Assembly (NCBI GenBank): GCA_015680685.1
Contig: MNCI01034199.1
Coordinates: 182,824-227,852, forward strand
DNA length: 45,029 nucleotides
Direction of reading: 5' to 3'
DNA from: Gnetum montanum
Taxonomy: Eukaryota; Streptophyta; Gnetopsida; Gnetales; Gnetaceae
Below the pieces are notes generated by a model. It saw only the letters and a program-made list of their open reading frames with translations, searched no databases and was not told where the DNA came from. The position numbers and the translations under genes were made by a program. Positions 31,401 to 43,594 of this stretch are shown here, piece by piece. Within the stretch, counting starts at the first letter, position 1. Every line of letters starts with the position of its first letter.

Positions 31401-32893
31401 AGAGCAGTCTCCCTGGAGAATGCCCTCCTTGAGAGCGGTCTCCCTGAGAGCGCGCTCATGGGGAGCGGTCTACTTGAGAGTGGTATTCGTAAGAGTGCCC
31501 TCCCTGAGAACGCCCTCCCTGAGAATGGTCTCCCTGAGGATGCCTTCATTGGGAGCATTCTCCCTGGAGCACCCTCGTTGAGAGCGCCCTCATCGGGAGG
31601 AGTCTCCTTGGGAGCGGTCTTCCTAAGAGTGCCCTCCCTGAAAACGCCCTCCTTAAGAGCAATCTAACAGAGGATTCTTTCATCGAGAGCGTTCTCCCTG
31701 GAGCACCCTCGTTGAGAGCGCCCTCATCGGGAGGAGTCTCCTTGGGAGAGGTCTTCCTAAGAGTGCCCTCCCTGAGAATGCCCTCCTTGAGAGCAATCTC
31801 ACTGACGATGCTTTCATCAGGAGCATTCTCCCTGGAGCACCCTCGTTGAGAGCGGTCTCCCTCGAGAATGCCCTCCCTGAGAGCGGTCTCTGTGACAATG
31901 CCCTCATCGGAAGCGTTCTCCTTGGAGCACCCTCATTGAGAGCATTTTGTCGAAGAGTGCCCTCCTTGAGAGCGTTCTCCCTAAGAGTGTCCTCCTAGAG
32001 AACGCCCTCCTTGGGAGCAGTCTCCCTGAGGACGTCCTCATCGGTAGCGTTCTCCTTGGAGCACCCTTGTTGAGAGCAGTCTCACTGAGAGCGCGCTCAT
32101 GGGGAGCGGTCTACTTGAGAGTGGTCTTCGTAAGAGTGCCCTCCCTGAGAATGCCCTCCCTGAGAATGGTCTCCCTGAGAACGCCTTCATCGGGAGCATT
32201 CTCCCTGGAGCACCTTCATTGAGAGTGCCCCCATCGGGAGCAGTCTCCTTGGGAACAGTCTTCCTAAGAGTGTCCTACCTGAGAACACATGCCCTCATTT
32301 TGAGTGATCTCACTGCGGATGCCCTTACTGAGATCTGTGTCGCTGGGGATGCCCTCTTTGAGAGCCTTCTCCCTCAGAGCGACCTCGCGTTGCACCTTGC
32401 GTTGCACACGTGAGAGTGTTCTGCTCAAGAGCACCCTTGTTGAGAGTGTTCTCTTGTAGAGCCAAGTTCTTGAGATCGGTCTTGCTAGGGGTGCCCTCTC
32501 CTAGAGCGTTCTCCTTGAGAGCACCCTCCATTAGAGTGGCCTTTCGAAGAGCTTTCTCCTTGAGAGGGCCCTCGGTGGGAGCATTCTCCCTGTAACACCC
32601 TGGTTGAGAGCACTGTGTCGAAGAGTGCACTCCCTGAGAGCTACCTCTGTCAGAGCAGCCTCCATGAGAGCGTTCTCCTTAAGAGCGCCTTGCGCCCTCA
32701 TGTGAATGTTCTTCTCAAGAGCGTCGTCATTGAGAGTGTTCTTTGGAAGAGCACCCTCCCTAAGAATGCCCTCCGTGAGAGTGCCCTCTGTTAGAGTGGC
32801 CTTTCGGAGAGCGTTCTCTTTGAGAACGCCCTCCCAGAGAGCGCCTTGCACCATGCACGTGAGAGTGCTCTCCTTGAGCTGGTCCTTCGTGAT

Positions 32894-32970
32894 CAAATTT
32901 ATAAGGGTGCGGGATGATATGGCTGAAACTGTCCCAATCAACATATATAGGGGGAGGTAAAGTTGACGAG
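32894..32970 (+). promoter_or_regulatory. Gene-type Pol I promoter, distal copy (IGS 2, P12')
   Basis: The box TATATAGGGGG at 32944-32954 is followed by AGGTAAAGTTGACGAG. The upstream blocks match P12 (CAAATTTATAAGGGTGCG, GGCTGAAACTGTCCCAATCA). It predicts a start near 32950, about 8.8 kb upstream of 18S. Confidence 0.75.
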
Positions 32971-33174
32971 CAGTTGGAGTGATAGAGCGATACGTGGGTT
33001 TCTCCCCTTAGGGATTCCTTTCCCTGCCCACGATATCGCGGCCTCATTATTCATGTCCGTGACCCGCGAGCCTTGGTTGCGAAGAAGGATAGCCCCGGAG
33101 AAGGCAGTGTCCTCGTTTACGATTTGAGATAAAAGGCTTGCAGCTTTGTGGGCATGTTCCATGGGGTTGGTTGC
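32971..33174 (+). other. Early ETS segment after the distal promoter (unit 2)
   Basis: This non-repetitive segment is the counterpart of 9340-9534 (TTTCTCCCCTTAGGGATTC, GGAGAAGGCAGTGTCCTCG). No gene was recognised. Confidence 0.6.
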
Positions 33175-35275
33175 CCTAGAGCGTTCTTCTTGGAGTGCCA
33201 TCGTTGAGAGCTCCCTCTGGGCGAGTGCTCTCCCTCAAAGGGACCTCCCTGAGTGCACTCTGCATTATGCATGCGAGAGTGTTGTCTTGGAGAGCACCCT
33301 TGTTGAGATTGTTCTCTTGGAGAGCTACGTCCATTAGAACACCATCATTGAGATCGGTTTAGCTGGGGACACCCTCGTTGAGAGAGTCCCTCTTTAAGAG
33401 CATTCTACGTGAGAAATCTCCTCTAGAGCACCTTGCGTTGCGCACGTGAGAGTGTTCTCCCTGAGAACACCTTTGTTGAGAGCATTATCTTGGAGAGTGG
33501 CCTCCATTAGAATGCCTTCCTTGAGAGCGGGCTCCATGACATCGCCCTTGATGAGAGCGTTGTTTTTAGGAGTTCCCTTCATTAGAGGGGCATTCGGAAG
33601 AGCGTTCTCTTTGAGAGCACTCTCGTTGAGATCGTTTTGTCGAAGAGTCCCTTCGTTTAGAGCGCACCTTTCATGAGAGCATTTTCCCTAAGAGCGGCCT
33701 CTGTGAGAACGTTCTTGCTGAGGACGTGTTCTCTGATTATCTTGTGCTACGCCCATGAGAGTGTTCTTCTTGAGAGCACCCTCGTTGAGAGCTCTTTCTC
33801 AGAAGGTACCCTCTTAGAGAATGGTCTTCGTTAGTGCAAGCACCCTCAAAGCGTTCAACTTGAGATCACCTTGTGTTACGCACATGATAGTGTTCTTCCC
33901 GAGAGTGCTATTGTTGGGAGCGTTCTCTTGGAGAGCATCCTCCATTACAGTGCCCTCGTTGAGATCGGTCTGGCTGAGGACGCTCTCCTTTAGAGTGTTC
34001 TTTTTCAGAGCACCCTCTGTTAGAGCGACCATTTGACAAGTGTTCTCTTTGAGGGTGCCCTCTCCCGAATCATTCTTCATAGAGTGCCCTCGTCGAGATC
34101 GTTCTATCTAAGGATGCCCTCATTTAGATCGCCTTTGCTGAGATCATTCTTCCTAAGAGCGGTCTCTGTGAAAGCATTCTCCTTGAGAGCTTCCTCCATG
34201 ATGGCATTGTCCATGGGATCACCTTACGTTATGCATGTGAGAGTGTTCACCTTGAGAGTGGCATCATTGAGAACGCTTGGATCAGAGAGTGTCGTTCCAA
34301 AGAGTGCCCTCCTTGAGAACGGTATTGTTGAGGATGCCCTTTGTCCTCAAGAATGTTCTCGATGATAGCGGCCTCTCTAGGAGTGCGCTCAATTAGAGCT
34401 ACTTTTTGGATAGTGTTCTCCTTGAGAGCACCTTCCTCAAGAGTGCTTAGCATTAGTCATGTGAGAGTGTTCTCCTGCAGAGTGCCCTCGTTGAGAGCTT
34501 GCTCTCGAAGGATGCCCTCCCAGAAAGATGCCCTCCTTGGCAGCGTCCTCCTTGAGAGCGTTGTACATGAGATCACCTTCCCTGAGAGCGTTCTCCTGGA
34601 CAGTGCCCTGCTAAAGTGGCCTTCCATTTGAGCATTCTCCGCGGAGCACCATCATCGAGAATGTTTTGTTGAAGAGCGCCCTCCAGTAGAGTGGCCATTG
34701 CAGGAGCGTTCTCCTCGAGAGCGGATTCGATGAAAGCATTGTCCATGAGAGCACCTTGCGTCATGCACGCAAGAGTGTTTTTATTGAGAGTTCCAATGTT
34801 GAGAATGCTTGTATCAGAGAGTGCCCTTCTTAAGAGTGCCTTTCTTGAGAACGCGTTCCCTGAGAATGGTCTCATTGAGGATGCCCTCCTGGATAGCGTC
34901 CTCCTTAAGAACATTTTTTTCAAGAGCGCTCTTGTTGAGATCATTCTCTTGGAGAGCTATGTCCATTGGAACTCCGTCTTTGAGATCGGCCTCTTAGTGG
35001 ACGACCTCTTTTTGAGAGCGTCATCCTAGAGAGTGCTATCGATGAGAGCGTCGTGCACCCTCATGTAAGTGTTCTCCTCAAGAGCATCCTCATTGTGAGC
35101 AGCCTCTATACGAGTGCCCTCGTTGAGAAGGCCCTTCATAAGAGCAATCTCCCCGATGACGCCCATCTCGAGAGGGTCCTCCATAATAACGTTCTCCGTG
35201 AGAGCGCCCTCGCTTAGAGCAGACCTTGGGAGAGCGTTCTCCTTGAGTGCGCCCTCCTCTTTGAGCGGGTTCAGC
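33175..35275 (+). repeat. 15-bp dyad-rich repeat array (IGS 2, array II, part b)
   Basis: This is the counterpart of 9535-11538. Against unit 1 it lacks about 77 bp near 33413 and has about 130 bp extra at 34160-34290. It continues about 60 bp past the point where unit 1 enters its gap, and ends before the proximal promoter. Confidence 0.8.
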
Positions 35276-35317
35276 AACAGAGGTGAGGGTGATCTCATCG
35301 ATTTGGTCCTTCGTGAC

Positions 35318-35394
35318 CAAATTTATAAGGGTGCGGGACGGTATGGCTGAAACTGGCCCAATCAACATATATAGGGGGAGGTAGAGTTGACGAG
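35318..35394 (+). promoter_or_regulatory. Gene-type Pol I promoter, proximal copy (IGS 2, P13')
   Basis: The box TATATAGGGGG at 35368-35378 is followed by AGGTAGAGTTGACGAG. The upstream blocks are CAAATTTATAAGGGTGCG and GGCTGAAACTGGCCCAATCA. This is the promoter closest to 18S (about 6.4 kb away), so it is the best candidate for the true gene promoter, with a start near 35374. Its unit 1 counterpart would lie in the gap at 11539-11712. Confidence 0.78.
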
Positions 35395-35589
35395 AGGTTG
35401 GAGTGATAGAGTGATACGTGGGTTTCTCCCCCCAGGGATGTTTTACCCTACCCACGATATCACGGTGTGGTTGCTCATGTGGGTGACTTGCAAGGCTTGT
35501 TGGGAAGAAGGATAACCCTGGAGAAGGTGGTGTCCTCGTTTACGATTTGATTCGGGTGACCATTTCGTACTTGTAGCACATTGAAAATA

Positions 35590-38500
35590 GGTGGCATTGA
35601 TGGCTTTACGGGATCGAACGATCCCATGCGGAATGATTTCGTGCGAACGGTAGCATTGATTTGGTGTGGTGGAGGAGGTAGAGCGTTTGGATGCCCCCAC
35701 GGGGAAGCATCGAGTGCATGTTGTCTCTGCGTATGCACCGATTCGATTGCCTAGTAGCGCGTGGGTGGTAGTGGCGAGTTGACATGGACGAGGCGAGAAA
35801 CGATGAGGGACTTGAGGGTGCATCGTTGTTGGTTTTGGTTTGAGGATGCTATTGACTTGGGTGACTATCTCGAGGTCATAGAATAGTGAAAAGAGCCTTT
35901 TGTGGACTCAAGGACACAGGTAGCGCCTTCCCTTGGAGTAGCTTGCGAAGTTTGAGTGCATGCTTGAACATGTCGTGAGTTGTTCAAGGGCTAGGAGAAG
36001 CAGTCAGAGGGATGTTTTGAGGGCCATGTCTCGAAAATCCCTTGTCTTGGCTGTAGCACGCTGTATCTTTGTGATTCGCGGAGGAGTTTTCTGTTGCTCG
36101 GTCCCATGATGGGGAATTCGGTTGACCCTGAAACTCGTTTCTATAGAGTTGCAAGATCAGAGCTGGCACTGATGGCTTTATGGGATCGAACAATCCCATG
36201 CGGAACGATTTCGTGCGAATGGTAGCATTGATTTGGTGCGGTGGAGAAGGCAGAGCATTTGGATGCCCCCACGGGGTAGCGTCGAGCGCATGTCGTCTCT
36301 GCAAATGCACCGATTCGATTGCCTAGTAGCGCATGGGTGGTAGTGGCGAGTTGACATGGATGAGGTGAGAAATGACGAGGGACTTGACGGTGCATCGTTG
36401 TTGGTTTTGGTTTGAGGACTCTATTGACTCGAGCGACCGTCTCGAGGTCGTAGCATAGGGAAAAGAGCCTTTTGTGGACTCAAGGACACAGGTAGCGCCT
36501 TCCCTTGGAATAGCTTGCAAAGTTTGAGCACACGCTCGAACACGTCATGAGTTGTTCAAGGGCTAGGAGAAGCAGTCAGAGGGATGTTTTGAGGGCCATG
36601 TCTCAAAAATCCCTTATCTTGGCTATGGCACGCTGTGTCTTTGTGATTCGCAAAGGAGTTTTCTATTGCTCGGTCGCGTGACGGGGAATTCGGTTGACCC
36701 TGAAACTCATTTCTATAGAGTTGTGAGATCAGAGCTGGAACTAATGGCTTTACGGGATCGAACGATCACATGCGGAACGATTTCGTGCGAACGGTAGCGT
36801 TGATTTGGTGCAGTCGAGGAGTCAGAGTGTTTGGACGCCCCCACAGGGTAGCATCGAGCACATGTCATCTCTGCGAATGCACCAATTCGATTGCCTAGTA
36901 GCGCATGGGTGGTAGTGGCGATTTGACGTGGACGAGGCGGGAAATGACGAGGGACTTGAGGGTGCATCGATGTTGGTTTCGGTTTGAGGACTCTATTGAC
37001 TCAGGTGACCATCTTGAGGTCATAGCACAACGTAAAGAGCCTTTTGTGGACTCAAGGACACATGTAGCGCCTTGCCTTGGAGTAGCTTATGAAGTTTGAG
37101 CGCACGCTCGAACACATTGTGAGTTGTTCAAGGGCTAGGAGAAGCAGTCGGAGGGATTTTTTGAGGGCCATGTCTCAAAAATCCCTTTTCTTGGCTATGG
37201 CACGTTGTGTCTCTGTGATTCATGAAGGAGTTTTCTGTTGCTCGATCGCGTGACAGGGAATTCAGTTGACCCTGAAACTCGTTTCCATAGAGTTGCAAGA
37301 TCGGAGCCGGCACTGATGGCTTTACGAGATCGAACGATCCCATGCGGAACGATTTCGTGCGAATGGTAGCTTTGATTTGGTGTGGTGGAGGAGGCAGAGT
37401 GTTTGGACGCCCCCACGTGGTAGTGTCGAGTGCATGTTGTCTCTACGTATGCACCGATTCGATTGCCTAGTAGCGCATGGCTGGTAGTGGCGAGTTGACG
37501 TGGACGAGGTGAGAAACGATGAGGGACTTGAGGGTGCATCATTGTTGGTTTCAGTTTGAGCACTCTATTGTCTCGGGTGACCGCCTCGAGGTCGTAGCAT
37601 AGCGGAAAGAGCCTTTTGTTGATTCAAGGGCACAGTTAGCGCCTTCCCTTGGAGTAGCTTGTGAAGTTTGAGCGCACACTCGAACATCTCGTGAGTTGTT
37701 CAAGGACTAGGAGAAGCAGTCGGAGGGATGTTTTGAGGACCATGTCTCGAAACTCCCTTGTCTTTGCTATGGCACGCTATGTCTCTATGTTTCGTGAAGG
37801 AGTTTTTTGTTGCTCGGTCACATGACAGGGAATTCGGTTGACCCTGAAACTCGTTTCCATAGAGTTGGGAGATCGGAGCCAGTACTGACAGCTTTATGGG
37901 CTCGAACGATCCCATGCGGAACGATTTCGTGCGAACGGTAGCATTGATTTGGTGTGGTGGAGGAGGCAGAGCGTTTGGATGCCCCCATAGGGTAGCGTCG
38001 AGTGCATGTCGTCTCTGCGTATGCACCAATTTGATTGCCTAGTAGCGCATGGGTGGTAGTGGTGAGTTGACGTGGACGAGGTGAGAAATGATGAGGGACT
38101 TGAGGGTGTGTCGTTGTTGGTTTCGGTTTGAGGACTCTATTGTCTCGGGTGACCACCTCGAGGTCGTAGCATAGTGGAAAGAGCCTTTTGTGGATTCAAG
38201 GACATAGTTAGCGCCTTCCCTTGGAGTAGCTTGCGAAGTTTGAGCGCACGCTCGAACACGTCGTGAGTTGTTCAAGGACTAGGAGAAGTAGTCAGAGGGA
38301 TGTTTTGAGGGCCATGTCTCGAAACTCCCTTGTCTTAGCTATGGCACGCTGTGTGTCTGTGTTTTGCGAAGGAGTTTTCTGTTGCTCGATCACGTGATGG
38401 GGAATTTGGTTGACCCTGAAACTCGTTTCCATAGAGTTGCGAGATCGGAGCTGGCACTGACGGCTTTACAAGATCGAACGATCCCATGCGGAATGATTTC

Positions 38501-39230
38501 GTGCGAATGGTAGCATTGATTTCGTGCGGTGGAGGAGGTAGATCATTTGGACACCCCCACGGGGTAGCGTCGAGCGCATGTCATCTCTGCTTATGCACCG
38601 ATTTGATTACCTAGTAGCGCATGGATGGTAGTGGTGAGTTGACGTGGATGAGGCGAGAAACGATGAGGGACTTGAGGTTGTGTCATTGTTGGTTTCGATT
38701 TGAGGACTCTATTGTCTCGAGTGACCACCTCGAGATCATAGCACAATGGAAAGAGTATTTTGTGGATTCAAGGACACAGTTAACGCCTTCCCTTGGAGTA
38801 GCTTGCGAAGTTTGAGCACACGCTCAAACACGTCGTGAGTTGTTCAAGGGCTAGGAGAAGCAGTCGGAGGGATGTTTTGAGGGCCATCTCTTGAAACTCC
38901 CTTATCTTGGCTACGGCACGCTGTGTCTCTATGTTTTGTGAAGGAGTTTTCTGTTGCTCGATCACGTGATGGGGAATTCGGTTGACCCTGAAACTTGTTT
39001 CCATAGAGTTGCGAGATCGGAGCCGGCACTGACGGCTTTACAAGATCGAACGATCCCATGCGGAATGATTTCGTGCGAACAGTAGCATTGATTTGGTGCG
39101 GTGGAGGAGGCAGAGCATTTGGATGCCCCCATGGGGTAGCATTGAGCGCATGTCATCTCTGCGAATGCACCGATTTGATTGCCTAGTAGCACATGGGTGG
39201 TAGTGGTGAGTTGACGTGGACGAGGTGAGA
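35590..39230 (+). repeat. 572-bp tandem repeats in the 5' ETS (unit 2)
   Basis: This is the same array as 11790-15430. The marker GATCGAACGATCCCATGCGG or a close variant recurs near 35612, 36184, 36756, 37328, 37901, 38472 and 39044, a period of 571-573 bp. The same number of units is present as in unit 1. Confidence 0.9.
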
Positions 39231-39232
39231 AA

Positions 39233-39718
39233 GGAAGAGATCTTTGTCTCTCGTTCTCCATGTGTTTGCTGGTGCCTCACTTTTGTTTTCGGTTTGAGGA
39301 TTTTATTGATTCTGGTGCCCGGTTTTTGATCGTCGCATCTTGAAAATTTCCTTTCGCGGAATCAAGGACAAAGGCTTGCATTGTGATGCGAACATTGCCA
39401 TCGGCATCGGGTCATAGTTGGGATCGCAATTTTGGGATTCATCTCCCATTTTTCTTGATGTGATAATGGTTGATTTCATGCGAACGGTTGCATCTAGTTT
39501 GTGTGGTTGAGGTAGCAGAGCATGTCGACGCCCCCATGGGGTAGCGTCCTTTGCATGTCTCCTCTTCATGATCACGGATCGGACAGCTCAGTAGTGCGTA
39601 GGTGGTAGATGCGAGTTCACATGCACATGCTGTAGTACCTAGAGGACTGAGTTTCTGTTGTCCTTTATGCACGTTCGCGTGGCTTGTTTTTTAGTTTGTG
39701 GCCCCTGATTTTGTTCTT
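39233..39718 (+). repeat. ETS module B, first copy (unit 2)
   Basis: This is the counterpart of 15431-15915 (CATCGGGTCATAGTTGGGAT, TTGTCCTTTATGCA). No gene was recognised. Confidence 0.75.
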
Positions 39719-40990
39719 TGGTGCGGAACAAGTTCGTGCGAACAGTATCGTTGATTTGGTGCGGTGGAGAAAGCAGAGCATTTGGACGCCCCCACGCGGT
39801 AGCGTCGAGCGCATGTCGTCTTTGCCTATGCGTCGATTCAATTGCCTAGTAGCGAATTGGTGGTAGTGGCGAGTTGATGTGGACGAGTTGAGAAATGACG
39901 AGGTACTTGAGGGTGCATCGTTGTTGGTTTCAGATTGAGGACTCTATTGACTCGGGTGACCATCCTAAGATCATAGCACAACGAAACGATCCTTTTGTGG
40001 ACTCAAGGACACAGGTAGCCCCTTCCCTTGGAGTAGCTTGTGAAGTTTGAGTGCACGCTCGAACATGATTGTAAGTTGTTCAAGGGTTAGGAGAAGCAGT
40101 CGGAGGGATGTTTTGAGGGCCATGTCTCGAAAATCCCTTGTCTTGGCTGCGGCACGCTGTGTCTCTGTGATTTGCGAAGGATTTTTCTGTTGCTCGGTCG
40201 CATGACGGGGAATTCGGTTGATCCTGAAACTCATTTCTATAGAGTTGCGAGACCAGAACCGGCACTGATGGCTTTACAGGATCGAACGATCACATGCGGT
40301 GGAGGTAGAGTGTTTGGACGCCCCCATGGGGTAGCGTCGACCGCATGTCTTCTCTGCCTGTGCATCGTTTCGATTGCCTATTAGCGCATTGGTGGTAGTG
40401 GCAAGTTGACCTGGACAAGTCGAGAAACGACGAGGGACTTGAGGGTCCATCATTGTTGGTTTCGGTTTGAGGACTCTATTGACTCGAGTGACCGTCTCGA
40501 GGTCATAGCATAACGAAAAGAGCCTTTTGTGGATGCAAGGACACAGGTAGCGCCTTCCCTTGGAGTAGCTTGCGAAGTTTGAGCACACGCTCGAACATGT
40601 CATGAGTTGTTCAAGGGCTAGGAGAAGCAGTCGGAGGGATGTTTTGAGGGCCATGTCTCAAAAATCCCTTGTCTTGGCTGTAGCACGCTGTGTCTCTATG
40701 ATTCGCGAAGGAGTTTTCTGTTGCTTGGTCGCGTGACGGGGAATTCAGTTGACCCTGAAACTTGTTTCTGTAGAGTTGCGAGACTGAAGCCTGCACAGAT
40801 GGCTTTACGTGATTGAAAAATTTGATGCGGAATGATTTCGTGTGAATGGTAGCGTTGAGTTGGCGCAGTGGAGGTGGCATAGCATCTTGAGGTCCCCATG
40901 GGGTATCGTTCAGCGCATGCCGTCTCTACCTATGCACCAATTCGATTGCCTGGTAGCCCATTGGTGGTAGTGGCTAGTTCACCTGGACGA
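39719..40990 (+). repeat. Two diverged 572-type ETS units (A', A'')
   Basis: This stretch has one more A-type unit than unit 1. The offset between the two spacers changes from 23803 to 24335 across it, an insertion of 532 bp. The GTTGTTCAAGGGCTAGGAG-type block occurs twice here (about 40075 and 40607) but once in unit 1. Confidence 0.8.
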
Positions 40991-40994
40991 GGTG

Positions 40995-41400
40995 AGAAAC
41001 AAAGAGTGTCTTTGTCTCTCGTTCTCCATGCATTTGTGGGTGCCTCACTTTTGTTCTGCGTTGTGATGCGAACGATGCCATCGGCGTCGGGTCATAGTTG
41101 GGATCGCGATTCCAGGATGCATCTCCCATTTTTCTTGATGCGATAGCGGTTGAGCATGTGTGAACGACTGCGTCGGGTTTGTGTGATTGAGGTAGCAGAG
41201 CATGTCGACGCCCCCACGGGGTAGCATCGGGTGCATGTTTCCTCTTCATGATCATGGGTTGGACCGCTCAGTAGCGCACGGGTGGTAGATGCAAGTTCAC
41301 ATGCACGTGCTGGAGTACCTAGAGGACTGAGGTTCTGTTGTCCTTTATGCACATTCGCGTGGCTCGTTTTTCAGTTGGTAGCCCCTGATTTTGGTCTTTG
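40995..41400 (+). repeat. ETS module B, second copy (unit 2)
   Basis: This is the counterpart of 16660-17060, ending at the GCCCCTGATTTTGGTC join. Confidence 0.75.
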
Positions 41401-41775
41401 TGGGTGCGGCGTGTGCTGGTTCCTGCGTGGAACTTTGTTCTCACGGAGAAGCATTTTTGAGGTAGCACTCTTGGGTTCGGTAATCGTATCGAGGGGATGG
41501 CGGAACCCGTAGGCATTCCTTAATGTTGGGCGTTTGCATGAATGCTGGACAGTGTGGGAAGTAAGCTGTGCGCTTGCACGATGCCCTTGGCACTCGCACG
41601 TCCGTGGTCAAGAGTGAGGCTACGTTTGTCACCTGTTGCGGTGCCGCGTTTCCTGGGCTTGAACTGGGGAATGGTGCCCGCAAAAGATGCTGTGCGAAAT
41701 CGGTGCATGGAGGGTCTATTGTGCCTTTCGAGTAAGGAAGGACGATGGTGCCCACCGCACGGGTGCGGACATCAT
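41401..41775 (+). other. Unique 5' ETS next to 18S (unit 2)
   Basis: This is the counterpart of 17061-17440, conserved with scattered transitions. It leads directly into 18S. Confidence 0.6.
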
Positions 41776-42684
41776 TACCTGGTTGATCCTGCCAGTAGTC
41801 ATATGCTTGTCTCAAAGATTAAGCCATGCATGTCTAAGTATGAACTTACTTCAAATGGTGAAACTGCGAATGGCTCATTAAATCAGTTATAGTTTCTTTG
41901 ATGGTACCTTACTACTCTGATAACCATAGTAATTCTAGAGCTAATACGTGCAGCAAATCCCAACTCTCGGAAGGGATGCATTTATTAGATAAAAGGCCAA
42001 TGTGAGCTTGCTCATTTGCTTGGTGAATCATGGTAACTGGACAGATCGCACGGCCCTTGTACCAACGACGCTTCATTCAAATTTCTGCCCTATCAACTTT
42101 CGATGGTATGATAGAGGCCTACCATGGTTGTGACANNNNNNNNNNNNNNNNNNNNNNNNNNNNNNNNNNNNNNNNNNNNNNNNNNNNNNNNNNNNNNNNN
42201 NNNNNNNNNNNNNNNNNNNNNNNNNNNNNNNNNNNNNNNNNNNNNNNNNNNNNNNNNNNNNNNNNNNNNNNNNNNNNNNNNNNNNNNNNNNNNNNNNNNN
42301 NNNNNNNNNNNNNNNNNNNNNNNNNNNNNNNNNNNNNNNNNNNNNNNNNNNNNNNNNNNNNNNNNNNNNNNNNNNNNNNNNNNNNNNNNNNNNNNNNNNN
42401 NNNNNNNNNNNNNNNNNNNNNNNNNNNNNNNNNNNNNNNNNNNNNNNNNNNNNNNNNNNNNNNNNNNNNNNNNNNNNNNNNNNNNNNNNNNNNNNNNNNN
42501 NNNNNNNNNNNNNNNNNNNNNNNNNNNNNTTACTTTGAAAAAACTAGAGTGCTCAAAGCAAGCCTATGCTGTGAATACATTAGCATGGAATAACGCGATA
42601 GGATTTCGATCCTGTTGTGTTGGCCTTCGGGATGGGAGTAATGATTAATAGGGACTGTCGGGGGCATTCGTATTTCATTGTCAG

Positions 42685-42716
<32 letters not shown>

Positions 42717-42719
42717 TAG

Positions 42720-42759
<40 letters not shown>

Positions 42760-42891
42760 TGAAAGTTGGGGGCTCGAAGATGATCAGATACCGTCCTAGT
42801 CTCAATCATAAACGATGCTGACCAGGGATCGGCGAATGTTGCTCTTAGGACTTCATCGGCACCTTTTGAGAAATCAGAGTGTTTGGGTTTT

Positions 42892-42932
<41 letters not shown>

Positions 42933-43522
42933 TGGAAGGGCACCACAAGGAGTGGAGCCTGTGGCTTAATTTGACTCAACACGGGAAAACTTACCAGGTC
43001 CAAACATAGTAAGGATTGACATATTGAGAGCTCTTTCTTGATTCTATGGGTGGTGGTGCATGGCCGTTCTTAGTTGGTGGAGTGATTTGTCTAGTTAATT
43101 CCATTAACGAACGAGACCTCAGCCTGCTAACTAGCTACGTGGAGGTACACCCTTCACGGATAGCTTCTTAGAGGGACTATGGCTGCTCAGGCCATGGAAT
43201 TTTGAGGCAATAATAGGTCTGTGATGCCCTTAGATGTTCTGGGCCACATGCGTGCTACACTAATGCATTCAGTGAGCCTCCTTCCCTAGTCCTAGAGGAT
43301 CGGGAAATCTTGTGAAAATGCATCATGATGGGGATAGATCTTTGCAATTATCGGTCTTGAACAAGGAATTCCTAGTAAGCGTGAGTCATCAGCTCGCGTT
43401 GACTACGTACCTGCCCTTTGTACACGCCGCCCGTCGCTCCTACCGATTGAATGATCTGGTGAAATGTTCAGATTATGGCAACGATGATGGTTTCTCCATC
43501 GTCGACGTCATGAGAAGCTCAT

Positions 43523-43564
<42 letters not shown>

Positions 43565-43594
43565 ACCGTAGGTGAACCTGCGGTAGGATCATTG
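41776..43594 (+). rRNA. 18S rRNA gene (unit 2), with assembly gap and conserved-site lesions
   Basis: It starts TACCTGGTTGATCCTGCCAG and ends CGGTAGGATCATTG, spanning about 1819 bp including 394 N at 42136-42529. The gap size agrees with the 390 bp seen in the other copy. It shares with copy 1 GAATTGATGGAAGG (42933), CTGTGGCTTAAT (42962) and GGTAGGATC. It keeps canonical states that copy 1 has lost (AAGCCATGCATG, TTTCTGCCC, GGTGCATGGCCG, CCGTCGCTCC, CAACACGGG). It has private lesions of its own: GAAGACGATCAG to GAAGATGATCAG, ACACACCGCC to ACACGCCGCC (43426), and CACCACCAGG to CACCACAAGG. It is probably a pseudogene, with a different history of decay. Confidence 0.94.
42136..42529. other. Assembly gap (394 N) inside 18S
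   Basis: This run of N replaces the 18S part from the end of the 5' domain to the V4 region. The matching part of copy 1 (17801-18190) is 390 bp, so the gap is correctly sized. Confidence 0.95.

Larger units (their letters stand above)
27775..32885 (+). repeat. 15-bp dyad-rich repeat array (IGS 2, array II, part a)
   Basis: This is the counterpart of 4080-9250, with variants of GCGTTCTCCTTGAGA and the same higher-order blocks tagged by CATGGGGAGYGGTCT. It is about 60 bp shorter between the inverted promoter and the distal gene-type promoter. The long open frames here are a result of the 15-bp period. Confidence 0.85.
35374..41775 (+). other. 5' ETS of unit 2 (from proximal promoter)
   Basis: This is the leader between the proximal promoter and 18S, about 6.4 kb. 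It contains the duplicated early segment (35395-35555), 572-bp repeats, modules B, extra A-type units and the unique 18S-proximal part. The extent depends on which promoter is used. Confidence 0.55.

Noticed and set aside
23318-41775. Second unit as an assembly duplicate of the first
   Set aside because: Numerous private substitutions and several indels (77, 130 and 532 bp) separate them, so they look like distinct units, although read support was not available.
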